Source: Theobroma cacao
Lineage: Eukaryota > Streptophyta > Magnoliopsida > Malvales > Malvaceae
Assembly (NCBI RefSeq): GCF_000208745.1
Contig: NC_030850.1
Location: 8,587,194 to 8,651,193, forward strand
DNA length: 64,000 nucleotides
Direction of reading: 5' to 3'
Of this stretch, positions 11,970 to 30,156 are shown one piece after another. A program made the translations under genes and the position numbers. The notes below the pieces were generated by a model that made no database searches, was not told the DNA's origin, and was given only the letters and a program-made list of their open reading frames with translations. How positions within the stretch are numbered: position 1 is the first letter of the stretch; each line of letters opens with the position of its first letter.

Positions 11970-12560
11970 TATGGATGTATCTTTTTTCGCATTGTAATTA
12001 TAATTATTATTTAGTGCTAGATACTATTTGCTAGAGAATTTTTTCCTTCCATGTTCTCATGGAGAGTAATCTGATTAGTAAGTCACATTATATTTTTTTG
12101 ATTCAATTTGGTCCCTTTACATATTAATATTTTTATTCAATTTAGTTTTCTTACTTCTAATTTTTCTTTAATTTGGTCCCTTTACTTCAAATTTTTAATC
12201 AATTAAGTTCCTTTGACGTCAGTCCAAATTTGATTTTGGGAGAAAATTTTTCCACCTTGACATACCATGTCATGGTTAGCATGTCAGATTGATAATTTCA
12301 CATGGCATGTCCACGTGGCATTGTCAGAGTGACGTGGCACTATTTCATCAACAACACAAACCCACTTCAAATGCCACATCAGCATCTAGTGCCACATCAA
12401 CGTTGATGTCAATACTGTAACAGTCAATTTGGACAAAAAATATTTGAGGGATTAAATTGAAGCAGTTCTCAAAACTAAAAACTTAAGTTATTGCGATTTT
12501 AAATAGAGCGATTAAATTGAAAAAAACGTTTATATATAAGGATTAAATGGATAATTCAAC

Positions 12561-13120
12561 CAACAAATAACATATTTAAGAGTGGATACAAAAATTAGCT
12601 TTATTATTAACTGATTTTCTAATTTACGAATTTTTTTTGTTTTTAAAGTTTTTATTTCTTTATTTTAATTACTTTATATTTGGTAAAAATGAAAAATGGA
12701 AAAGAATATTTTATATATGATGTACAATTTTAGAATTTAAATTTATCATAAATAATAAAAAAAACTGATTCTTTTACGCTCTTTTACCTACAACAAGGAT
12801 TTTGTAATAAACCAAATAGAAGTAGACAACATAAGAATAAAGAAAAAAGGGATTTTATGTTTCATTAGTTTTTTAAAGTTACTAATAAAATAATAATTTG
12901 TTATGTATATCTTATTTTTAATTAAATTAACATTTGATAAAAAATAAAATTTTAATTTTAATTTAAATGATTTCATTTAAAATTTCAAATTATTTAAATC
13001 CGAATTATTTTTAATTTGAATCAATTTAGATTCAGATGAATTTGTGCAAATATTTCAGTTCCGAACAGTTTTATCATAATTTATTATTTTTATAGTAAAA
13101 AATTAATATTTTTATTAAAA
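12561..13120. other. AT-rich intergenic DNA upstream of thioesterase copy 2
   Basis: Highly AT-rich with no gene recognised. A 62-residue minus-strand frame at 12788-12976 is low-complexity Lys/Phe/Ile and is considered chance. Confidence 0.5.
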
Positions 13121-13123
13121 TAC

Positions 13124-13168
13124 CACGTGTCGCACGAGGCAAATATTAATTATGCTGCATATCACGTG
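13124..13168. promoter_or_regulatory. Pair of G-box/ABRE-type CACGTG sites
   Basis: Two palindromic CACGTG hexamers sit at 13124-13129 (context ccacgtgtcg, an ABRE-like ACGTGTC) and 13163-13168 (context tcacgtgggg). They are 39 bases apart and about 100-140 bases upstream of the thioesterase copy 2 start codon. In plants such paired sites bind bZIP (ABF/HY5) or bHLH (PIF/MYC) factors. I saw no CACGTG pair upstream of thioesterase copy 1, so the duplicates may differ in regulation. Confidence 0.5.
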
Positions 13169-13265
13169 GGGTGGCATGGTGTGGAGTGGTGTGGTGTGCC
13201 GCCTGTCTTGAAAAACTTGACTTGATGGAGCTCGACAATCGTGTGAGACGGGGCAGCCGAAGAGA

Positions 13266-15363
13266 ATGGACTTGGAAACAGTGAAGAAATACTTGGAGAA
13301 AGGAGGTGGCGACAACGACGACGAAAACGCCCCAACCATCCATGGCTTCCCTTCCAGATTCTTCGAAAATTTCATTATGCAAGGTCTCCGCGTGGACCTC
13401 ATCGAAAAGGGTCACCTCCTTTGCTCTATGAAAGTCCCTCCACGTTTACTGGTTGGTACTCTCAATTTCAACTGATTAGAAATCTCAATTTCAATTATTG
13501 ATATTTGATTGATTTGGGTTTGTTTTTTGTTTGGTGGTTAATTGTGCAAAAGAACGCTGGTAATTTCTTGCATGGTGGAGCCACGGCATCTCTGGTGGAC
13601 ATGATTGGTTCAGGGGTTTTATACACTTATGGAGTTAGTTCCAGCGGAGTTTCTGTTGAAATTAATGTCACTTACTTGGATTCTGCTTATGTTGATGTCA
13701 GTGAATTTCTCCTACTTATATCTTCTATCCAATTTCTTCCCAAATTAGCTTATGTTACCTTCTTTGCTTGACTTGCATCTTTGAATTAAAATGAGTTTTC
13801 TTTCCTTTATTTTTTTCTTAAAATTAAAATAGGAAACTGATTCATCATTCATTTGCTGGCACCTTTTCTACAGCTCTCTGAGTTTTTGATCAGTTTTGTA
13901 GTAGGAATCTTAGAATAAATTAATGGGTTGATATAGGTTTGGAGGTCTTAGCTGTTGTTAAATCTTAAAAATCATTGTAGATCATGCGGGCCGTAGTTAA
14001 CTGCAATCTGCTTCCCTGAACTATGCCTTTTCTCAAATGCATTTCAGAAATTTCTCCTTTTTGATGATCAAATATGTGTTTGAAATTCATCAAGTTGAGA
14101 TTCATATCCATCGTTTGTTCAATGTTGCTTGTTAATGATACAGGGGACTTCATTGTTGTTTATCCTAATTGCATCTAATAAAAAAGAATGTACTCCATCC
14201 GTTTATTATGAATTATCTTAGAGTTATTGCAGCCTTAACTTTTTCATTAGTTTTGGTCTTACACTGTTGTCCTTTCCAATGATGTGTGATCTGGAACGCT
14301 GGAAGCTATCAAGAATCTGATGCTCTGATGGTGGTTAACATGAAACATGCTCTGAACTTTATTTGCAAGTGCATTAGAAAAAGAAATCTTTGATCTGGAA
14401 TTGTACCAATTAATGAGATTGCTTGATTTATTTGCTGAATTTCTATCACTGATTTAGTTCAGTATGCAGGTTAGCAACCTTTATGATATTTTGTGTTTTC
14501 TGGTGGTTTTCTCTTTGTCTAGTTGCTTTGAAAGGAGTTCAGTTTCAGTTGAATTTGTGATCCATGAGTACAAATACACCATAAAGAAACTTCTAATTGA
14601 TTATAGGGCTGCATGTAGTTCAATCTTGAGTACAAATACACCATAAAGAAACTTCTAATTGATTATAGGGCTGCAGGTAGTTCAATCTTTCTTTCCCTTC
14701 CAGTTCATTTTTCTTTTGCCCATGCTTTAATGCCCTAGTGTTATTCCCCATTGACAGGGGGAGGGGAAGGGAGTTGCTTAATCTATAATTCTGTGTGCTT
14801 TATTATGTAATTATGAATTTTAAAGTGCAAGAATAAGGAAATTACCAATAGAGCCACCTTTATTTAATTTCCTTCTTTCTAGAAAGACATCTACTTGAAG
14901 TATTATGCAAAATGATTTTATTCCTTACTTGTTTATCAATTTGCATTTCGAAATATTAAATGAGCATTTGACCTAACCTCGTAGTTGCATGTTTCTCTCT
15001 CTTTTTTTTAAGACGTGGTTTATTATTTTGTAGAACTGGGAAAAGGGTTTTGGAAAAGTAATGCTTCTAATTTATCATTCTTTGCTGGAATTTATGTAGA
15101 AATTATGTAAAGGCATTTCTGTTGTTTTTTCTTTGGGAAAATAAAGTCCCCTTTCATCTATAAAATGAAGTTATATTTAAAGGCATTTATTGATGTACAT
15201 ATTGTCACTGCCTATGCAGGAGGAAATTGAGATAGAGGCTAGGGCATTGCGTGTTGGGAAGACTGTTGCTGTTGTCAGTGTTGAATTTAGGAAGAAAGAA
15301 ACTGGGAAAATTGTTGCACAGGGGCGTCATACTAAGTACCTCCCTGTCCAAAGTAAAATGTAA
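13266..15363 (+). CDS. Acyl-CoA thioesterase, ACOT13/THEM2-like (tandem copy 2)
   Basis: Three exons: 13266-13451, 13553-13696 and 15220-15363, all phase 0, giving 157 residues. The hotdog-fold thioesterase matches the plant family closely in length and sequence. The active-site Asn is N63 (first codon of exon 2), the helix LHGGATASLVD is at residues 68-78 with Asp78, and GVSVEINVTYLDSAY and GKIVAQGRHTKYL follow. Exons 2 and 3 are the same lengths as in copy 1 (144 bases each). Exon 1 is longer by 21 bases, with an Asp-rich insert around residues 16-23. Splice sites are tactg|gttggt, aaaag|aacgct, ttgat|gtcagt and gcag|gaggaa. This copy reads closer to the family consensus (NAGNFLHGG), while copy 1 has NGSNYLHGG. 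Its introns also resemble those of copy 1, showing a DNA-level tandem duplication. Confidence 0.9.
14566..14689. repeat. 62-bp tandem duplication in intron 2 of thioesterase copy 2
   Basis: Two head-to-tail units, 14566-14627 and 14628-14689, each starting gagtacaaatacaccataaa and ending gtagttcaatctt. They differ at a single position (gcatgtag against gcaggtag). The near identity indicates a recent duplication. It does not touch splice sites. Confidence 0.95.
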
Positions 15364-16355
15364 ATGACATTTATGGCCGAATGGTCATCATCACATAATT
15401 CCTACAATTTAATTCGCACTTAAGACATGCTTTTAATCAGACAGGTTCAGTAGAATTTCATGCGGAGTTACTAGTTGCCTGCTCCTGATTTTCAGTGCCT
15501 TGTATTGCACAGTTGTCTGAAACTGTATTACTGTTAGAATTTGATATCAGTTCCACCGGACTTGGATATTTTCACTAGTTGATTTTCAATTTATGGTTTT
15601 CCTCTGCTGCATGTGCACATGTCATAAAACTTTATTGTCTAGACCATCAAGAACGAGTGCCTGCCTTAGATTTGTTAAGAAAAACGAACATACTATCACG
15701 TTGAAATATGCAATTGATCATCTCGCACTGAATTAGCATATAGTCAGATCTATCTAAGGTTTTTTTTTTTTTATGAACAATCTAGCAGAACTGCAGGTTA
15801 ATACTCTACCCAAGGTTTGATGCAACAGGTGAACAAGTTGAACTTGTTATCTTTATTGGTATGCATCGATTGTTCACATGTAACATATACTCATGGTTGG
15901 AGTCTTGGTGCTGGAGATGGATCCTGTGTTTCTGACAGGGAAGTAATTTAGTTAATGGGAGAAAAGGTTGTGGCCTGGAGCACATTCCCAAAGCCTACAG
16001 ATGTTTGATGGGACAAGAACAGAACAAGAGCTAACAAGTTAAGGTTTAAGGGTGACAGAGCGCATAATGTCCACTTACAGCTTCCGTTGCCATTGTCCTA
16101 ATATTCTGGTTTAAGGGTAGTGCTTCTGGCATTGATAAACATCTGGGTAAAATGCAGCTTGCAGTTAAGTCATTTTCAATCCCATTTTTCACTTCTTGAA
16201 GAGCACAAGTTCTGATAAGTCATAACTTGAAAATGAGTTTGCAAGGAACGAAGTCTGCTAACGCAGAAAAACAGGTAGCCAGTGACTTCTTTCATTATAA
16301 GAAGATTGGCAATATATATGTATGTGTATCTATAGCTCAAAAAAGTTACTTTAAG

Positions 16356-23505
<7,150 letters not shown>

Positions 23506-26500
23506 ACCTCGGTTTTCTTTCTTCGTTTTACTCTTTGAACCTTGAGTGAAATGCAGAAAGAGAGAGAGAGATCGTTTTCACTGTCAATATCAAATCATCT
23601 TTTATTAATCTTAGGAAATTATGCTCATCTATGGCTGAAGAATGGAGATTGGAGATGGAGTACGCAATACTCAAAGAACCTCGAGGGTACAACAAGACCT
23701 TGACGAGGATGCTGCCAAACCTACCCAAGCAAAGAGGCAATTAAATTAATTAAAGTTTAAAAAAAAAAAAAGAACAAAAGTCTTTACCCTCTCCCTCTGT
23801 CAATCCAGCCAACCCATTTCTATCTGGGTCCCTGTCTTAACGTCAGATGCTGATGTTTTACTGCCAATCCTATTACCCCTTCTTCCTTTCTTGCTTGCCA
23901 AGATCTAAATTTCTTCTGTCTAGATTCCCCGTCCTTTTTTCACTCCTTTGTCCAATGTGCTACTGCTCCCCTGTTTTAAGCAGATTTATTGAAATACCAG
24001 TCCCTGACCTGACTGTAATTTTCTTTCGTGTATTTCAATAAAATAAATAATATTTTTTTTACATTATCGAAATATGTTTAACTTTTTCCATATTTTAAAT
24101 TTGTTATTAATTTTTTAAAGTTTTTTGAAATTAAAAAGTATTATTATACGGAAATCAAAATTTATATTGTAGAATATACAAAAATCAAAGTTTTTTTTTT
24201 TAAATATACATGACAGTCTGAAACAAAGAATACGAATAGGAGGATTACACTCTAGAAGAGGTAAACAAACAAGTTTGGATGAATTTAGATGGGATTAATT
24301 TCATTTATGTTTGGATTTTCTCGAATTCAATTCATATATATATTTGGTTATTTTTTAATTTTTTTAAAATTGAAAAAAAGAATTCTGTTTTAAAAAAAAT
24401 TATATACTAATTAATTAATGGGCGGGTCAAAGTCAAATAAACCTTTAAGTAGTTTTGAACGTAAATCCAGTGGGCCACATAACAAATCGACACTTTTCAA
24501 TTTCTGTCATTTCAACTACAGAATTATTATATTATAATAGTTTTTCCATTTTTTACGAATCTCTTGTCATGTCTAACTTTTTTTTTAATTTAATTTCGAT
24601 ATAAAACTAGTAGCATATTTGAAAGGCAACCTGTCTTTTTAAATTATATTTACACATTTATAAAACAAAATAAAACAAAAGTAAAGCGGTTGTTAATGTT
24701 TGCACGAGCTTTAGCATTTACTTTTGGTATGGAGAGCCTACACAAATATCATTCCTTGTTGGTGGCATTTTGACGTTTATGTCTTTTACCATCAGATATG
24801 TCAAACAAAAACGCTAAGGTAAAATATTTTTATTTTTTAAATTTTGATAAAAATTTATTAATTTTTAAAATAATATTTTATTTTAATAAAATATTTTTAT
24901 TAGGCATATAAATTTGATTGTTAATTAATTATTAGTATTTTCATCAATTGCTAATGTAGTAAAGATAAAAAAATAATTTTACTCTCAATTAATTTTTATA
25001 ATTATTATTAAATAATTTTATTTTTTTTATTAATTAAAAAAAAATACTCCCATCGGACTCGTGCTCCCTAGGGGAGCCTGATAGGTGCTCCCCTTTTCTT
25101 TTCTTTTTTAATTTTTTTAAAAATATAATAATAATTATTAAAATTAATTAAAAATATTTTAATTTTTTTAATTTTTATTAATAATGTTTGTATTTTTAAA
25201 ACGAAATATCTATTTCGAAAATTAATAAATTCATTTAAAATTTCAACTAAAATTTAAAAGTAAAGATATTTTATCCAAGAAATTAACCTGATTTTGCTTT
25301 TGGATTGAAATAGCAGAAGATGACTTGTTGACCCAAGACTCGGTCCGATTGGTTGAATTCATCTAGCGACAAGAAAAACAATCAATCGCCACTGCTTTGA
25401 ATTGGAATCAAGTGAGATGAATTTTAACTAGGTGACAGCAACAAGGAGGAACGTGTAGCCATAATAAACGCAGCAGGCAGCAGGCAGCAGGCAGCAGGCA
25501 GCAAGCAGCAAGCAGCAGTGTGTAACAAGTTGTCTTATTCTTTCTCTCTTCTCAATCTCAACACTGTGTTGTAACCTCACAGGGTGTGTGCAGGGGTCTT
25601 CTTTTCAGCTAACTGCTAGGTTATTAAACTCTTAGATTGTAAGATCGTGCCATATGTCTTAGATTGAAATTTGCCACATTTGTTACCATTATATCAGCCA
25701 CTTCCTTAAAATCTTATTAAACTTGACAAACAATCATATACACTTATTTTAGAAAAAAAAAAATACATGGTTGGTTGCTAATTAGTTGTAATAGCTCTCA
25801 ACCATCTTAACATTTATCAATTATCATCCGTGCATGCAGCTGCTTATGCCTTCACCAAAACTTAATCTTAAAGATAATTACTAGATTACATTAGCTCTTG
25901 GATTGATTTTTGTCTAAATAACTAAAGTAACTCATTTTACTTGTCTAAACAACTAAACCTTGAGCTCTTAAAGTCCTCATCAACCCAAAAAATTATATTT
26001 ATTTAAAAAAGATGAGCAGACTTGATTATTTTATGTAAAAAATTAAAATTATGCATTTTGCTAAGCCTTCAATTTACAATTTTAATTCGTAAAATAGTGT
26101 TTCTACTTTTGTATGACTATGACCTATCTATCCCCACTTGGGTCCTAAGGCATGTAACACTAGGTTCGAGCCCCAGCATGGCATTGCCCCATCCCGCGTA
26201 AAGAAACAAAAGCAATCCAATTGGATCTCTCATCATCTCCCTGCATATATGTTGATTTCTTCAGCTGCTGTTTTACATCCATTGATAATAGTATCACTGA
26301 CCAAATAATTAATCCGTAGAACCTGGCCATTTCATAATTAGAATGCAGAACGCTTGTTGTCAGCATCTTGATATTACTTGAAACAATAACAATAATTCAA
26401 AAAAAAAAAAAAAAGAAGAAGAAAAATGGTACATACAATTGAATACAAGCACATTACTTGAAAAAAACCACTAAATCAACAACAGTCCACTCCACATTCA

Positions 26501-26846
26501 TATAATTTAATATATACCATTAGTAAAAGAAAGGTCATATAATATAATAAACAAATCCATAGGTCATCAACTAAATTAAGCATATTCCTACAGAAAAATC
26601 TATACTTGAAAGAGAGGTCTCTACTCTGTCAGCATGATATTGACAACTTAACTCACAACGTAAGTTGTGCTTTGTAGGTTGAGGTTAGATGTGGTGCCAC
26701 AGGTGTGTGTGAGTCCTATACAAGAGCTAAATCCTACTAATATAAATGTAACTTAAAAGGGAGAAGAAAAATTAAGAGAGGAAGGCCTGGTGGGGAGGGA
26801 TTACTCCAGTCATTTGCATCCAAGGATAGTTGAAGAAAAAGAGAGT
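23506..26846. other. Upstream region of the CDPK gene and intergenic DNA
   Basis: 23506-23740 is probably the CDPK 5' leader and core promoter, with a CT/GA-rich tract near 23562-23570. Beyond 24020 the sequence is very AT-rich without genes. A GC island at 25056-25100 holds overlapping palindromes (gctccctaggggagc, then gctcccc again). A short 7-mer microsatellite lies near 25470. At 26163 a perfect RNA polymerase III B-box-like ggttcgagccc occurs without a convincing A box. Confidence 0.5.
25470..25518. repeat. (GCAGCAG)n-type microsatellite
   Basis: About six tandem copies of a 7-base gcagcag unit (written gcagcaggcagcaggcagca), with late variants gcagcaa. It lies in intergenic DNA. Confidence 0.85.
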
Positions 26847-29800
26847 TTACTGCCTTGATGTCTGCATAGCACTAACTGCACTTGAAATCTCCATCAGCTG
26901 TTGTTCAATTTTAGCTTTCCATTTCACCAAGTCCTTCAACATTTCCTGTCAAAGAGGAGATTCCCAAATTGGCCCTTCATTGGAGATTAATGCAGAGCTG
27001 AGTACACTCAAATAACAAGCACACATCCACACAATTATATACACAAGCAAAAATTATATACATGTACGTGTTATAGTACATATGCACCTTTCCATGCATG
27101 TCTTAGTTTAAAAAAATTAAATTCTTTTGTTTGACATCACCTGAAACAGAAGCACCGAATTATCAAGATCTAACTTTGAATTGGCAGTAACAGAAGAATC
27201 AGGTGTCACATTAGCTTGATCTTCCTCTTGCCTCCTAGGCACTACTTCCTGCACATCTCTGTTTATATAACAAAAGAGAGCAGCTCCATCATTAATCACA
27301 ATATCTTCCCACCAAAATTTAGTCACACAGCTTTCTTTACCTCTTTATTTTAGCCATATCTTCATTAAGCGTATCCAGCTCTTGAGCACAAATGGGACCT
27401 TGAAAGGGGCTATGACCAGGTCTTGACCATGCTAGGGGGGCCAGATCTGTATCTTGAACTGCAGCATCCTGGCCAAAGTTAATCAGCTCTGGGTTCTCTA
27501 ACCAGGGTGCCAAGTTACCCCCTTGAAAATTGTCCAGGTTGGTGCTCTCCAGCCAATCTTCCCATCTTTCAGAAGCTGAAGGACTAAAGATAGTGCATTG
27601 CTTTGATGCCTGCAGACTGCTCAATGAATTTGAAATTTCCAGAAGCTGTTGCTCAACTCCAGCTTTCCACGTCACTAGTTCTTTGCACATGTCCTTCTCG
27701 TAAAAAAAGTTAAAACTAAGAGTTCAGTGCACGTAATTGACAACTTCTAACATCGATGTGCAGAGCATAACTGTCTTGGTTACAAAAACAAGTATTAAAT
27801 AACTTCAAAAGAATACAAACCTCCTACCTTATGTTTAACATCTATCAGATTTTCAGAAATTCAAAGATTAAAGAGAGGATATTGCTATCTTACCTGCAAA
27901 CCATTCAAAGAGCTTGAAAACTCCATCAGGCGTTCATCTGTCTTCGCTTTCCATTTCAACAATTCTTTCTGCATCCCCTGTAGAACAACAAAGAATTCAA
28001 GTGAACATCACAAAGTTATCTTAATGATATTTCATTTCAAAATGTTTCCTTCATCACCTCAATCAAATTAGCTTGGCCTTGTTCTTGCTGCTTGGATACC
28101 AGTTCCTCCATCTCCCTATTTACAAAAAATAGAGGGCACCTGAGATGATGAAAACAAGACCATCTATGGCTTCATCTTTAACAAAGCTGTTAATCCAGTT
28201 TCCTCACCTCTTCATTTTGGCCATTTCTTCTTTAAGCAATTTGAGTTCTACAGCACAAGCAGAATCCTGAAAGGGGACCCCATCTGGTTTCCGCCAAAAT
28301 GGGGAGATCCCAGCCTCTTTTCGTATGTTGACCAGGTCAGCACTCTCAAGCCAATACTCCATCACTCCACTAGTGTTGTAACAGCGCCGAAACCGATCGG
28401 TGCCACCTGGTGCCACCTTTCCATCAATGTGCTTCAGCAAGTGGTCCAAGAGCCCAGTATCACCAATATGTTTACGTGCTGCCATTCTCAAAGCAGGCCG
28501 AGATATTGGGTTCTCAAACTCAGCCCCTTCAGCCTTCATGACCTCTAACATGCTTTCTTCAGCCAGCTTATATCTTCGAAACATGTACCATATATAAGAA
28601 AATACTGCATAAACATAAGTATAAAAATTAAGTACAGCGCAATTAAGGTTTTCACCTTTCAGTGGACCATCTCTCTGCAGAATTGTTGCGCTTGTTTTGC
28701 TTGCACTTGTTAGGACCACTATTTAACCTTTGTTTCCCACATCTTGCAGCTTTTTCCTTTCTAAGTTGGTTGGAGGAAGGGCACTTTCTCTTCCGTACTT
28801 CTGGGCATGAAATCAACTCAGTTTTCACATTTTTTTTATCATCTTCATCATATTCTTCCTCAATTATGCCAGAAGATTGTTTGGCAGTGCTATCTCCTTG
28901 AGAGCTCACAAATTTAACTTGCCTGCAGACACCCCACTCTGCCATCCCAAGACGCTTCAGCTCAAACCAACAAAACCCTTTCTTAGATGTTTCAGCTACC
29001 CCCTCACAACTTCTGTACAGTTCAGAAGCACCTACACGTACGTACAACACTAAGAAATATGACTGATGTAACCAACAGTTTTTCATGAACATGAAACGCC
29101 ACAGAGAATAGAGATGTACATAAAATCCAAAATATCAACATCCTATTTGCCAAATGAACTGCAGAAAAATTATAATGCTTTTCCCAGTTCTTATATCCTT
29201 ATCAATTGCTCACATCTTATCAAAAAAAACTTGAGCCATTTTTTTTAAAGTCACATTGCAAAAACAGCCCATATGTGTTTTACCCAAAATTATGAGAATC
29301 GCTATTCATAATATCAGATAACTACTATATTCTCATCCATGATCAGTCCAAGTAACACACAGTGTTCTCTTTCAGACTCTGCTTCTACTCATCTAATCCT
29401 AACAGCAAGCTTAATAATCTCGCTGCCCAAAAGGTATTTGTGACCCAAAATCACCAAGCTTTATAAAAATTTAAGAGCACCGTATCTTTAGTTCTCCATA
29501 CCACAAATGCTAGATCTCTTGCCCCAGATGTCCTTATGAATCACTGCGTAAGTTGCTCATCCCCATATTTCAAGCCAAAAATTTGATACTCAACACTTTG
29601 ATGCAGGAGCATTCAGGAAGCTATTTAAATTAGTTATTTTGAAATGTTATTTCAGGTTTTGCTGTTTTACTTTAGTTTATGGTTAGTATGTTTTTCATTT
29701 TATTAAATGGTCAATTGACTAGCATGTGATCATTTAATGAGTTTGAATGGCTAGGATTAGATGAGGTTTATTTGTATCTAAGGGCTGAGATTAAACCTGC

Positions 29801-30156
29801 AGTAAACCTAGCATAAATAATCTTTAAAACTCATTTAGCAGCCATATTATACTTGAATATATTATTCATTAGTGGTCTTACAACCCTAAACCCTAGTTTT
29901 CTTGCTCCAACTTCAATTTTACATCAATTTTAGCATTTATTCTGGTTTTTTATCACTGTTTTACTATTTCTACTCAATGCTACATCATACTTGGATCACT
30001 GTGCTCACTTTCTCTGAAACAATTTCAGTTCTTAATTAATAAAAGCATAAATGAACTAGAAAAACACTAGTGGCAATATTTTTCAGGCAAGGGAAATACA
30101 ATCAAGACAAAATCTGTAGAATCACTAAATAAAATCTGAATTAAACCTGGCAACAT
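26847..30156 (-). CDS. AMEIOTIC1/DYAD(SWI1)-like protein with an internally duplicated C-terminus
   Basis: Predicted coding exons: 30156-30147 (end of exon 30204-30147), 29031-28656, 28573-28208, 28115-28058, 27977-27894, 27693-27341, 27258-27141 and 26945-26847. They give 487 residues in one continuous phase. Residues about 120-218 match the AM1/DYAD conserved region: SAERWSTERYKLAEESMLEV, the HIGDTGLLDHLLKH helix, GKVAPGGTDRFRR and MEYWLESADLVNIRKEAG. Family members control meiotic entry and sister cohesion (AM1, SWI1), but this one lacks the long N-terminal region of true AM1 and is better called DYAD-like. An acidic patch (EEEYDEDDKK) and basic patches precede the domain. The C-terminus is coiled-coil rich and repeats a three-exon module: WLES...MAKMKR then WLES...MAKIKR, and three KELLKWKA-type helices. 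The start codon is uncertain: the frame is open upstream through DYTSAGGDANPIHSDV but has no earlier ATG that I could find. Confidence 0.78.

Larger units (their letters stand above)
9980..12560 (+). mobile_element. Degenerate MULE transposon, right arm of an inverted pair
   Basis: This is the reverse-complement counterpart of the left arm, with scattered substitutions and small indels. Matching landmarks: the arm opens with gctagatcttttaactagcc (mirrors 9790-9805) and ggctgcacacaaccacttac (mirrors 9725-9750). The middle holds gtcgtggggattcaacatca (mirrors 8297-8320). The outer end closes with ggattaaatggataattcaa (mirrors 7300-7320). A local secondary palindrome, gaccaaatcaattggttgat, is seen near 11447. 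The copy is 5'-truncated relative to the left arm, so the two elements meet head to head within their transposase genes. Confidence 0.8.

Noticed and set aside
7288..12560. Reading the MULE pair as one foldback transposon with terminal repeats
   Set aside because: The arms contain directional transposase gene segments in opposite orientation with unequal inner ends. Two fused copies explain this better than one element with very long TIRs.
26130..26240. Possible tRNA or SINE (perfect B box ggttcgagccc at 26163)
   Set aside because: No matching A box at the right distance, no cloverleaf I could fold, and no A-tail with target duplication. A decayed SINE remains possible but unsupported.
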